Source: Roseivivax lentus
GTDB taxonomy: Bacteria > Pseudomonadota > Alphaproteobacteria > Rhodobacterales > Rhodobacteraceae
NCBI RefSeq assembly: GCF_900156805.1
Contig: NZ_FTOQ01000011.1
Location: 1 to 64,000 of the forward strand
DNA length: 64,000 bases
Direction of reading: 5' to 3'
This document shows, piece after piece, positions 8,813 through 16,991 of the stretch; the stretch's first letter is position 1, and every line of letters starts with the position of its first letter. The notes beneath the pieces were generated by a model. The model did no database searches and was not told where the DNA came from. It worked only from the letters and a program-made list of their open reading frames with translations. The position numbers and the translations under genes were made by a program.

Positions 8813-9555
8813 AAGACGGCGCGCCGGAGGCCGGGCTGCAGGCGCTGCGCGCCGATCTGGCCGCGGCCTTCCGGCTGGCCGCCCGGTTCGACTGGCACGA
8901 ATCCGTCGGCAACCATTTCAGCGTCGCGGTCTCCGAGGACGGACGGCAGTTCCTGATGAACCCGAAATGGCGGCATTTCGCATCGATCCGCGCGCGCGAT
9001 CTTCTGCTGCTCGACGCGGACGACCCCGGGGTGATGGAGGGCCCGGACGCGCCCGACGCCTCCGCCTGGACGATCCACGGCGCGCTGCACCGGGCGCGTC
9101 CGGATATCCGCGTGGTGCTGCATTGCCACCCGCCGCACGCGACGGCGCTGGCCGGGCTGAAACTGCCCTCCCTGCCGCCCATCGACATGAACACCGCGCG
9201 CTTCTACGGCGACCTCGCCGTGGACCTCGATTGCGGCGGCATCGCCGACGACGCAACCGAGGGTGCGCGGATCGCCTCGGCGCTCGGCTCCTGCTCCACG
9301 CTGCTGATGGCAAATCACGGGCTGACCTGCACCGGCGCGACCGTCGCGCAGGCCTTCGAGCAGCTCTATTTCTTCGAGAAGGCGGCCCGCACGGTCCTGC
9401 TCGCCCGCGCATCGGGTCAGGACCTCGCGGTGATGAGCGACGCGGTGGCGCGGAACACGGCAGAGGGCTGGAAAGCCTATGCGGGGATGGCCGATGCGCA
9501 TTTCGCACATCTCAAATCCGTGCTCGACCGCGAAGAGCCGGACTATTGCGAGTGA
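8809..9555 (+). CDS. Class II aldolase/adducin family protein
   Basis: The product has 248 residues and belongs to the zinc-dependent class II aldolase/adducin family (fuculose-phosphate aldolase, ribulose-phosphate epimerase and decarboxylase relatives). Metal ligands are seen in VVLHCHPPHATALAG, with an ANHG segment further on (LLMANHGLTCTG). Family members cleave or decarboxylate beta-hydroxy carbonyl compounds. The ATG at 8809 overlaps the stop of the dioxygenase, implying translational coupling and a shared pathway. The enzyme could act on the hydroxylated product of the dioxygenase. The exact reaction cannot be read from the sequence. Confidence 0.85.
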   Translation: MKDGAPEAGLQALRADLAAAFRLAARFDWHESVGNHFSVAVSEDGRQFLMNPKWRHFASIRARDLLLLDADDPGVMEGPDAPDASAWTIHGALHRARPDIRVVLHCHPPHATALAGLKLPSLPPIDMNTARFYGDLAVDLDCGGIADDATEGARIASALGSCSTLLMANHGLTCTGATVAQAFEQLYFFEKAARTVLLARASGQDLAVMSDAVARNTAEGWKAYAGMADAHFAHLKSVLDREEPDYCE

Positions 9556-9640
9556 TCCGAATCCGGCAATGATCGAACCACCACCCGCGGGATGCGGGCG
9601 GTCGGCGAAGGAACAGGCACCGGACAGGGCGGGACAGGAC

Positions 9641-10606
9641 ATGCAGACAGGCTTCATCGGATTGGGCAATGTGGGCGGCAAGCTCGCGGGTAGCCTTCTG
9701 CGCAACGGCATCTCCCTCATGGTGCACGATCTCGACGCCGATCTCGTGGCGGATTTCGTGGCGCGCGGCGCGACGGATGGCGCAGCACCCGCCGACATGA
9801 TGCGCGCCTGCGACGTGGTCATCACATGCCTGCCCTCGCCCGCCGCCTCCGCAGCCGTGATGGCGCAGATGCTGCCCCTAATGGGACCGGGCAAGACGTG
9901 GATGGAGATGTCCACCACCGATGCCGACGAGATCCTGCGCCTCGGCGCGGAGGTCGCGGCAACCGGCGGGGTCGCGGTCGAGTGCCCGGTCTCTGGCGGC
10001 TGCCACCGGGCCGATACCGGCAATATCTCGATCTTCGCCGGCGGTCCCCGACCCGCCGTCGAGGCGGTGATGCCGCTTCTGAAGCATCTGGGCCGGCGCA
10101 TCCTGCATACCGGCGAGTTGGGCACCGCGTCCAAGCTGAAGGTGATGACCAATTACCTCGCCACGGTGCATCTGGTCGCGCTTTGCGAGGCGCTGACCAC
10201 GATGAAGGCCGCGGGCCTCGACCTTGCGACCACCTATGAGGCGATCCGCATCAGCTCCGGCACCTCCTTCGTCCACGAGACCGAAAGCCAGCTGATCCTT
10301 TCGGGATCGCGCGACGTGAACTTCACCATGGATCTCATCATGAAGGATATCGGCCTCTTCCAGAAACTCGCCGAGCAGGGCGGCGTGCCGCTGGAGGTCT
10401 CGCCGCTCCTGATCGACATCATGGCCGACGGGCAGCGCCGCTATGGCGCGCGCGCGCAATCGGACCGCATCATCGAGCGGCTGGAGGATGCGACCGGGCT
10501 ATCCATCCGAGCGGACGGCTTCCCGACCGTGCTGGTCGATGACGAACCCGAGGAGGAAGGCTACGAGGTGCGGCGCAGGACGCCTGTAGCGGCGGCCGCG
10601 GAATGA
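9641..10606 (+). CDS. NAD(P)-dependent 3-hydroxyisobutyrate-dehydrogenase-like oxidoreductase
   Basis: The product has 321 residues and fits the beta-hydroxyacid dehydrogenase family. It starts with the Rossmann motif GFIGLGNVGGKLAG. The substrate motif ECPVSGGCHRADTGNISIF corresponds to the family's D-x-PVSGG-x-x-A-x-x-G. The catalytic-lysine region is TASKLKVMTNYL. Relatives oxidise 3-hydroxyisobutyrate, tartronate semialdehyde or other short beta-hydroxyacids. The C-terminal ~35 residues are acidic and extra to the family. The ATG at 9641 starts exactly at the Rossmann strand. The stop overlaps the aldehyde dehydrogenase start, so the product may feed that enzyme. Confidence 0.88.
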   Translation: MQTGFIGLGNVGGKLAGSLLRNGISLMVHDLDADLVADFVARGATDGAAPADMMRACDVVITCLPSPAASAAVMAQMLPLMGPGKTWMEMSTTDADEILRLGAEVAATGGVAVECPVSGGCHRADTGNISIFAGGPRPAVEAVMPLLKHLGRRILHTGELGTASKLKVMTNYLATVHLVALCEALTTMKAAGLDLATTYEAIRISSGTSFVHETESQLILSGSRDVNFTMDLIMKDIGLFQKLAEQGGVPLEVSPLLIDIMADGQRRYGARAQSDRIIERLEDATGLSIRADGFPTVLVDDEPEEEGYEVRRRTPVAAAAE

Positions 10607-12036
10607 CCATGGACGTGCTGCGCATCTATGTCGGCGGCACCTGGATCGCGCCGTCGGGCGACGCGACGATGCCGATCACCGACCCCGCGACCGAAGAGCG
10701 GATCGGCACGGTCGCGCTGGCATCCCCGGCGGATGTGGATCACGCGGTCAACGCCGCCACCGAGGCGTTCCGCAGCTTCGGCACATGGTCCAAGGCCGAA
10801 CGCCTCGCCCTTCTCCGGCGTATCCGGGCGCTGACCGCCGAACGCATCAAGGACCTCGCCCAGGCCATGTCCCGCGAGATGGGTGCCCCCATCACCATGG
10901 CGCGCGAGATGCAGGCCGAAGCGGGCGTCGGGCATGCCGACGGGTTCATCGAGGCGCTCGAGGCGCAGGAGGAAAGCTGGACCCTCTCCAACGGCGACAC
11001 GCTGCTGCGCGAGCCGATCGGGCCCGCGGGCCTCATCACGCCGTGGAACTGGCCGATCAACCAGATCGCGCTGAAGGTCCTGCCCGCGCTCGCGACCGGA
11101 TGCCCGGCGATCCTGAAACCGTCCGAATACACGCCGCTCTCCGCCGCGATCTATGCCGAAATCCTGCACGAGGCGGGCGTGCCCCCCGGGGCCTTCGCGC
11201 TCATCAACGGCACTGGGCCGGTGGTCGGCGACGCGCTGGCGCGGCATCCCGGCCTCGCGATGGTGTCCTTCACCGGCTCAACCCGTGCGGGCATCTCGGT
11301 GTCGAAATCCGCCGCCGACAGCGTGAAGCGCGTCACGCTGGAGCTCGGCGGCAAGTCCCCGAACCTCGTTTTCGCCGATTGCGGCCCCGATCTCGAGACG
11401 CGGGTGCGCGCCTCGGTCGCTGAATGCTTCCTCAATAGCGGGCAGTCCTGCGACGCGCCCACGCGCCTCGTGGTGGAGCGCGCCTGTTATGACGACGTGG
11501 TCGAGATCGCCCGCATGGCCGCGGAGGAGACCCGGATCGGCGATCCCCGCGCCGAGGGGGACCATATCGGCCCGCTCTTCGACCGCCTGCAATGGGACAG
11601 GGTGCAGGAGCGGATCGCGCAAGGCATCGCCGAGGGCGCACGCCTCGTCGCGGGCGGTCCGGGCCGGCCCGAGGGGATCAACCGCGGATGGTATGCCCGG
11701 CCCACAATCTTCGCCGATGTCCGCAACGACATGACCATCGCGCGTGAGGAGATCTTCGGCCCGGTCCTGTCGATCCTTGCCGCCTGCGACGAAGAAGACG
11801 CCATCGCCATCGCCAACGACACGCTCTACGGCCTTGCCGCCTACATCCAGACCGGCGATCCGGAGCGTGCCCGGCGCGTCGCCGCGCGGCTGCGCGCAGG
11901 CGCGGTGCACGTGAATGGCGGCGGCCTCGGCTGCGGAACGCCGTTCGGCGGCTACAAGGCGTCCGGCAATGGCCGCGAAGGCGGAACGATGGGCCTCGAG
12001 GATTACCAGGAAGTGAAGAGCCTGCATTTCGGGTGA
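10603..12036 (+). CDS. Aldehyde dehydrogenase family protein
   Basis: The product has 477 residues, a normal length for NAD(P)+-dependent aldehyde dehydrogenases. Visible motifs are the cofactor segment TPWNWPINQIALKVLPAL, VSFTGSTRAG, the general-base Glu in VTLELGGKSPNLVF, the catalytic Cys in NSGQSCDAPTRLVV, and EEIFGPVLSI. It is the last gene of the operon that begins at 7682 and overlaps the preceding gene by four bases. Together the four enzymes (hydroxylation, carbon-carbon cleavage, alcohol oxidation, aldehyde oxidation) look like a degradation route for a hydroxylatable amine or acid, but the substrate is not determined. Confidence 0.92.
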   Translation: MTMDVLRIYVGGTWIAPSGDATMPITDPATEERIGTVALASPADVDHAVNAATEAFRSFGTWSKAERLALLRRIRALTAERIKDLAQAMSREMGAPITMAREMQAEAGVGHADGFIEALEAQEESWTLSNGDTLLREPIGPAGLITPWNWPINQIALKVLPALATGCPAILKPSEYTPLSAAIYAEILHEAGVPPGAFALINGTGPVVGDALARHPGLAMVSFTGSTRAGISVSKSAADSVKRVTLELGGKSPNLVFADCGPDLETRVRASVAECFLNSGQSCDAPTRLVVERACYDDVVEIARMAAEETRIGDPRAEGDHIGPLFDRLQWDRVQERIAQGIAEGARLVAGGPGRPEGINRGWYARPTIFADVRNDMTIAREEIFGPVLSILAACDEEDAIAIANDTLYGLAAYIQTGDPERARRVAARLRAGAVHVNGGGLGCGTPFGGYKASGNGREGGTMGLEDYQEVKSLHFG

Positions 12037-12148
12037 TTGGCCCCGCTCGCATGCGACGCCGCGCAAAGGGCTGGCGCATGGCGGTTATCGCGGTTGGGGT
12101 GGATTGACCCGCCCTGCCCGCCTCGACCTCAGCCCTTGGGCAAACGCG

Positions 12149-12568
12149 CTACCGGGCGAGACGCAGGCCGAGGAATTCTTCATCCGTCGCCGGCCGCTCG
12201 CCCGTTTCGGTCTGAATCCAGACGGTCAGGCGCAGCTTGCCGTCCGAAACCATCGCCCGGTCGATGACGACGAGTTGCGACAGGACACGCGGCGCATTGG
12301 CGCCAAGACCGAATTGCGCGACGCTGCCGGCGATCTCGCCGGTCTCTGAACGCAGGACAAGCGCGGCGGACGGCATCAGGCGGCCCGTCAGGACTTCGAC
12401 GATCACGTCGCCCTCCGAAGCCGGTGCCGCCAATTCGACGCTGGGTGCGGACACCGAATGCTCCGGCATCGTCCCCTCCTTCCCAACCGGGGGCGTGACA
12501 TCGGCCCCGGCCGCTGCGGCCGGGACTGACATCAGGACCGAAACGGCCAAGGGGAGAAAGCCTGTCAT
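12149..12568 (-). CDS. Small exported protein coupled to the tyrosinase
   Basis: The product has 139 residues, with a signal peptide at about 1-20 (MTGFLPLAVSVLMSVPAAAAG). The mature part is predicted beta-rich and acidic, with no motif I recognise. Its start overlaps the tyrosinase stop (ATGA), so the two are co-translated and both exported. Known streptomycete tyrosinases need a small helper (MelC1) for copper loading and export; a helper role here is only an analogy, as no MelC1 histidine cluster is seen. Confidence 0.7.
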   Translation of the reverse strand: MTGFLPLAVSVLMSVPAAAAGADVTPPVGKEGTMPEHSVSAPSVELAAPASEGDVIVEVLTGRLMPSAALVLRSETGEIAGSVAQFGLGANAPRVLSQLVVIDRAMVSDGKLRLTVWIQTETGERPATDEEFLGLRLAR

Positions 12569-14250
12569 CCCGTAACGATGGTTTCGACGGACACCGATTT
12601 CAAGATCGCGCCGCGCCCCATGCCGGCGTCCGCTCCGTCCGTGTCCTCGCGACCGACGGTGACGACGGCCACGTCAAACGACGCGCCCGGGTCGAGGATG
12701 CCCTGCGCGTGCAAGCGGTCGAGCGCCTCGGTGATGTCGATGCTGAACCCGAGGTCTCCGCCGTGGTGGACGCCCATCCCGAAGAACTCGGCCGAGCCCG
12801 CGAACTCGGCGCTGTCACGCGACGTGTCCGGCGCCTGGCCCTCGGGCACCACGAAGACGTCAAAGCTAACACCGCGCAGAACCGTCGGAGGCATGATCAC
12901 GATATGAGCCACCTGGCGGTTTTCGGGCGCGGGCACGCGCTCGGCAAGGGCGCCGGGAACCGCCAGCGTCAGGGTCCCGAATTGCTGGTTGCCGAACGGC
13001 GCGTTGCCGCGCGCCGTGGATTGCGCGGCGAAGACCGTGCTTGTGCCGGTATCCGGCGCCACGAGTTCCGAGCCCGTGCCGTCGGCATAGCTGTAGCCCC
13101 AGGTCGGGTCGATATCCATGGACTGGCCCGCCGTCGAGGGCGCGGGGTTCTTGGCCTCGTCGATGTAGAACAGGAAGGCTTCGCGATTGAAAAGCTCGGC
13201 CTGCAGCCCCTCGGCGGGATAGGGGCTGCGGTTGTTCGCCTGCTGACGGCGCGTCCAGATATCCCACAGCCGGTCGACGTTGCAGTGATGCATGAAGAAG
13301 ATCGGGTCGATGGGGGACAGAAGGCTGGGCATCCAGCCCATGTTGGTGTCAGTCGGAAACCCGAGATTGTTGTGCACGAGGTTGTGCGGCTGCCCCTCGA
13401 CCAGGGAGCCGAAGGACGAACTGCCGTCATGGGTCAGCGTCTGGGCGGTATTCAGCCCGCCCACCGTGGCCGGAGCGCCGCCGACCATCTGGCGGGTGGT
13501 GAGGAAATTCGGCGTCGTCAGACCGGCCTTGTAGCTTCCGTATTGCACCGCGCTGAGGCCCGTGCCGGTGAGGTCCGGGGCCTCGGCGGTCTTGGACCGC
13601 GCCCGCGTGCGATCATCGGTGAAGTTGGGCTTCACGCCCAGGTAGAGGGTCGGATCGCCGGTCCAGAAACTGTCGAAATCCGGGTATCCGCGTGTATCGA
13701 GCTGCAGGCGCTGCGCATCGTCAAACCCGTTCCACACCGCCTCGAACGCGTCGTGAAACGTGTTCTCGAAGGTGGACCAGTCGGGGTACTTGGCGCTGCG
13801 CGGATCGAGCGGATTGTCCGGATCGGCGTCCGACATCAGCATCGTGTCGGGCACGCGCTGGTCCTTGGTCCAGTCCCAGAACGGCAGCGCGAAGGTGTCG
13901 TCCTCGCCGTAGATCCGGATGATCCGCTCGAAATACCCGGTGTAGGGACGATGCCACACGAAAAACCACCAGTTCATGTGCGGGCAGTCCATCAGGTGGA
14001 TCAACGCATAGCGATGCCAGTTATGCGGATCCGTCGCATCGAGCGACAGCATCGTATCGACCGCGCGCCGGTAGGTCATCATATGCTCCAGCCCCTCGGG
14101 AGAGGTCATGGAATGCCGCACCACCCCCTGATGGCTGGCAGCGCGCGCGATATGTGGGGCGGCAAGCACGGCCGCGCCCAGCGTCGCGCCCTGCAAGAGC
14201 GTGCGTCGGGAAAGTGTGGCTGTGCCATGAGCTGGTCGGTTTGCGGTCAT
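12565..14250 (-). CDS. Tat-exported tyrosinase-family copper oxidase
   Basis: The product has 561 residues from the ATG at 14250. The N-terminus carries a twin-arginine signal (LSRRTLLQGATLGAAV, then APHIARA). The CuA site is read in HRYALIH, CPHMNWWFFVWHRPY and YFERI. The CuB site is read in GQPHNLVHNNLG and SPIDPIFFMHHCNVDRLW. A C-terminal beta domain of about 200 residues resembles the lid domains of larger polyphenol oxidases. Tyrosinases hydroxylate monophenols and oxidise catechols to quinones; oxidation of other phenols (for example N-acetyl-hexosamine-like or dopamine-type substrates in related families) is possible. Export by Tat fits folded cofactor-loaded proteins. A farther upstream in-frame start would add a poor N-terminus before the Tat signal, so it was rejected. 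Confidence 0.9.
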   Translation of the reverse strand: MTANRPAHGTATLSRRTLLQGATLGAAVLAAPHIARAASHQGVVRHSMTSPEGLEHMMTYRRAVDTMLSLDATDPHNWHRYALIHLMDCPHMNWWFFVWHRPYTGYFERIIRIYGEDDTFALPFWDWTKDQRVPDTMLMSDADPDNPLDPRSAKYPDWSTFENTFHDAFEAVWNGFDDAQRLQLDTRGYPDFDSFWTGDPTLYLGVKPNFTDDRTRARSKTAEAPDLTGTGLSAVQYGSYKAGLTTPNFLTTRQMVGGAPATVGGLNTAQTLTHDGSSSFGSLVEGQPHNLVHNNLGFPTDTNMGWMPSLLSPIDPIFFMHHCNVDRLWDIWTRRQQANNRSPYPAEGLQAELFNREAFLFYIDEAKNPAPSTAGQSMDIDPTWGYSYADGTGSELVAPDTGTSTVFAAQSTARGNAPFGNQQFGTLTLAVPGALAERVPAPENRQVAHIVIMPPTVLRGVSFDVFVVPEGQAPDTSRDSAEFAGSAEFFGMGVHHGGDLGFSIDITEALDRLHAQGILDPGASFDVAVVTVGREDTDGADAGMGRGAILKSVSVETIVTG

Positions 14251-14359
14251 GATGCGGGCTCCCAATTGGATGTTGAAAACGATTCGCCAAATAATTGTTT
14301 GCAACCATAGCACTTCGCGCCTTGTTTGAGCGCATGCGACGATTGCCGGAAGCCACGCC

Positions 14360-14775
14360 CCGGTGGTGAGAGACAGATCTCCAGAACTTCCCCCTATGGC
14401 CGGAAGCGCGCTGCACCTCCCGCATCTCTTCCTTGATCTTCACGACCATCTTCTCGAGGTGCCATCGCCACCGGCCGGATCGCAGGCCCTCGAACCGGCC
14501 TTTCCTGATCTCGGCGGCGAAGATCGGACCGAAGCTGTGCCACCAATGCCGGTTCGTTTCATGTCCGACATCGACGCCGCGGTCATGCCGCAGACCTTCG
14601 ATCGTGCGCCCCGGCTGCGGGAACCGAGCATCCGCCATGATGGCAACACGGATGCTGTCGGGCGACGCCTTGAAGCACTTGAAGGGGTAACGTTCGGCCA
14701 TGCGTAGCCTCGGGCCAGATCCCTGCCCCGCCACAAAAAAGCTCTTCTGACAGCACCTTGCGGGGCCTTTGTCCT
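14360..14775 (-). mobile_element. IS6-family element relic 1 (N-terminal transposase fragment)
   Basis: Read on the minus strand from 14701, the segment begins YPFKCFKASP and continues through DRGVDVGHETNRHWWHSFGP and SGRWRWHLEKMVVKI. It matches the zinc-finger/HTH start and first catalytic-core strand of IS6-family (IS26/IS240-like) transposases, in which the residues equivalent to HETVRFWWHRFGP and WHLDEMFVKI are conserved. The DDE core and C-terminus are missing. The sequence around 14736-14770 (CTCTTCTGACAGCACC) resembles the terminal region of the other relics in this window. Non-functional. Confidence 0.75.
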
Positions 14776-14851
14776 GATCTCAACGCGCAGCGCGAACACC
14801 CGCGATGCACAATTCGCTTCGTTCTCCGACAAGTCCCGGCGACCGATACGT

Positions 14852-15340
14852 CTATATGTCGTTTCGCGGAATGCGAAGTTCCTGACCCGGGAAGATCACG
14901 TCCGGATCCGTGATGATGTGCTGGTTGGCCTGGAATATCGGCTGGAAATCGTTGTTTCCGTATTCCTGCTGGGCGATCCCGGTCAGCGTGTCTCCGGGCT
15001 GCACGGTATAGGGCCTCCAACCGCCGTAGCCTGTCAGGATCTTCGGCCCATAGAGGATCGGAACAACGACCGACGGGCCGTTTTCGTTGCCGGTATCGTC
15101 GGCAAGCGTGAGAAACAGCCGGTTGAGCTTGAACGCGTTCTGGTTCGGGATCTCGATCGACCCTTGGAACTGCCGTAACCCGAGCGATCCGACGCTGGTG
15201 AAGGAACTGTACTCGTCGTGGCCCTCGGACACGCGGATGCTGAGCGTGCCCTCAAATGCTGTCGCGTTTCCTGCTATCAGGATCGTTGAACCAACGAGGT
15301 CAAAGGGTTGGGGTTGCTGAATATCAAGTGTCGGCGGCAT
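14852..15340 (-). CDS. LysM protein with a Gmad2 immunoglobulin-like domain
   Basis: The product has 162 residues. Residues 1-95 look like a Gmad2 Ig-like domain (LDIQQPQPFDLVGSTILIAG, then TLSIRVSEG). Residues 108-160 are a LysM domain (YTVQPGDTLTGIAQQEYG, ending DVIFPGQELRIP). LysM binds peptidoglycan or chitin-like glycans. No signal peptide is visible, so it may be exported by another route or act inside the cell. The ATG at 15340 was chosen because it has an AGGA ribosome site and begins directly before the first strand. The gene is alone between two IS6 relics on the same strand, so it may have been carried in. Confidence 0.85.
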   Translation of the reverse strand: MPPTLDIQQPQPFDLVGSTILIAGNATAFEGTLSIRVSEGHDEYSSFTSVGSLGLRQFQGSIEIPNQNAFKLNRLFLTLADDTGNENGPSVVVPILYGPKILTGYGGWRPYTVQPGDTLTGIAQQEYGNNDFQPIFQANQHIITDPDVIFPGQELRIPRNDI

Positions 15341-15417
15341 TCTGAAAAATCCTTTCGATGAAATCGTGGGCGCGGGTCCCGATGAGTCATGGAGTCTACA
15401 CCAAAAGGCGCTGCCAG

Positions 15418-15955
15418 ACGAATTCGAACCGGTCTCTCCACGGACAGGATGGCTGTCCCCTATGCCGCGCAGAGACCGCGCCACTCGGTACGCGCGGCGG
15501 CGCGGTTGGCCTGGAAGAGGCGTCTGCTGGAGAGGGCAAGTTCCTGATCGAAGCGGTTCGAGACGCAGGCGAACGTCTGAAGACTGACACGCGTAAATCG
15601 AGGGATTGTCCGCCCTCGCGGCCTGAAAGGGAGGTGTTGGTTTCTTCCGCAGACTGTTAAGCTTGCGGCTGCGGCTCATAAGTCGCTGCACTGCTTGCGT
15701 CGGCTCGTGGCCAGCTCAGGTCCACACTTGCGCCACCAGAACCATACCGTCTCGTGGCTGTTCTCTACGCTTTTCTCCTGCAACAGGTCTTTGACATTTC
15801 GGAGCGACAAAGAGAACCCGCCGTATAATACCACGGCACGTCGGATGATCTTGGGCAACGTCTCGAAATACTTGAGCGGCGGACGTTTTGTCATGCAACG
15901 ATGCTAGCCAACCCGTCGCCCCGCCCAAAAAGCGAGTTCCTCTGACAAGACCTTC
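15418..15955 (-). mobile_element. IS6-family element relic 2, internally deleted
   Basis: On the minus strand an N-terminal transposase fragment runs 15894-15676, with LKYFETLPKIIRRAVVLYGG and NSHETVWFWWRKCGPELA, as in IS6-family transposases. The catalytic centre is missing. The remainder (15660-15418) resembles the C-terminal end shared with relics 3 and 4, including the block GAATTCGAACCGGTCTC. The segment CCTCTGACAAGACC at about 15941-15955 matches the N-terminal end of the other relics. Both ends appear present with the middle deleted. Confidence 0.7.
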
Positions 15956-16116
15956 TGCAAATATGTTACATTAAGAGAAGTGTAGCGGCCGTGGTAATCT
16001 GCCAACCGATGATCTGCGAGACGGCCAGCGCCCTCGGGTTCGGCTGTAGTGGACAGCTTTCAAACGCCGTCGATTCCTCCGGCAACAGGGCGCGCTGCCT
16101 TTCTGACCCAGGTGAC

Positions 16117-16653
16117 ATGATGACTTCGGACGAGACTTGCATCGCAGCGCCTTTCCAGCCTGGCGATACGCTAGCCTATCTGGATGCGGTCGCCCGTTCT
16201 TTTCCGGACTTGGCTCGCACGACGGCCTGGGCGGGCAGCGCTTTCGATGCGCAGCCGCGGTTGGTCTGGGCACAGTCGCGCGCGGGGGCCTGGGCCGCCG
16301 GATCGGAGTTCAGTTTTGCGCTGAAATCCCGTGACGGACACGCATTCCTTGGCGTTTGCGGTCTTGGTCGGATCGACTGGACACACCGCTGTGGCAACCT
16401 GTCCTTTTGGACCGCCACGGGGCAGACCCGACGCGGTGTCGCCACCTGCGGGGCGCGGGCGGTGATCAGTTTTGGTTTCACTCAACTGGGTCTGGCGCGG
16501 ATCGAGATTCTGACGGCGGTCGACAACATCGCGACCTGCCGCGTGGCCGAGAAGCTGGGAGCGACGAAAGAGGGTGTTCTGGCGGCCCGTCTGATGATCT
16601 CGGGCAAGCGCCGAGATGCCGCTCTATACGCAATGACGGCTCCACCAGCCTGA
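16117..16653 (+). CDS. GNAT-family N-acetyltransferase (RimJ/RimL-like)
   Basis: The product has 178 residues. The GNAT fold is indicated by the strand FLGVCGLGRIDWTHRCGNLSFW, the acetyl-CoA-binding region TRRGVATCGARAVISFGF, and the RimJ-type segment LGLARIEILTAVDNIATCRVAEKLGATKEG. The family acetylates the N-terminus of ribosomal or other proteins or small amines. It stands alone between IS6 relic 2 and the convergent RiPP-type operon. ATGs at 16117 and 16120 are equally possible starts. Confidence 0.85.
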   Translation: MMTSDETCIAAPFQPGDTLAYLDAVARSFPDLARTTAWAGSAFDAQPRLVWAQSRAGAWAAGSEFSFALKSRDGHAFLGVCGLGRIDWTHRCGNLSFWTATGQTRRGVATCGARAVISFGFTQLGLARIEILTAVDNIATCRVAEKLGATKEGVLAARLMISGKRRDAALYAMTAPPA

Positions 16654-16729
16654 CTCCCTGGCTGGCGACAGCTCCGCATTTTCGAATGCGCAGGCGAGCA
16701 AACTTCCACCTTCGGGCGCAGCCCCGCGC

Positions 16730-16936
16730 TCAGATCTCGCGATTGATGGCTTGTTCGACCAAAATATCGGGACCAAGCTTCGATTGCAGCGCTTCTAGAT
16801 TCATCCCTTCGGCCTCCACCTGCATGATCCTGCGCGTCGCACCAACGACGCGGACCCCGCGCGTTTCGGCGACCCGTTCCTGCCATGTGTCGTCTCTCAC
16901 GCCCCTTCGCAGCGCGATCACAAATCGCTCCGACAT
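16730..16936 (-). CDS. Small protein resembling an I9-type protease inhibitor/propeptide
   Basis: The product has 68 residues from the ATG at 16936. The pattern ERFVIALRRGVRD at the start, a helix (TWQERVAETRGVRVVG), and a closing strand/helix (RRIMQVEAEGMNLEALQSKL) fits a small ferredoxin-like domain of the inhibitor I9 kind. Such domains are the propeptides of subtilisins or stand-alone subtilisin inhibitors. It lies 55 bases downstream of, and on the same strand as, a subtilisin-like protease that lacks a clear standard propeptide. A chaperone or inhibitor of that protease is a sensible inference. The short length makes the family call tentative. Confidence 0.6.
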   Translation of the reverse strand: MSERFVIALRRGVRDDTWQERVAETRGVRVVGATRRIMQVEAEGMNLEALQSKLGPDILVEQAINREI

Positions 16937-16991
16937 GCCCAGTCGCCTTGTATGACGCGCGCAGGGAAATCCGCCCGCAAGGGAGCGTCCC

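Noticed and set aside
12709-14310. A 533-codon open frame on the plus strand opposite the tyrosinase gene
   Set aside because: No family motif and low-complexity Arg/Gly composition, while the opposite strand has a Tat signal and both copper sites.
15418-15440. tRNA T-arm-like sequence (GGTTCGAATTC on the minus strand), repeated at about 24266 and 40444
   Set aside because: All copies lie at the same place in IS6-family relics and no cloverleaf can be drawn around them.
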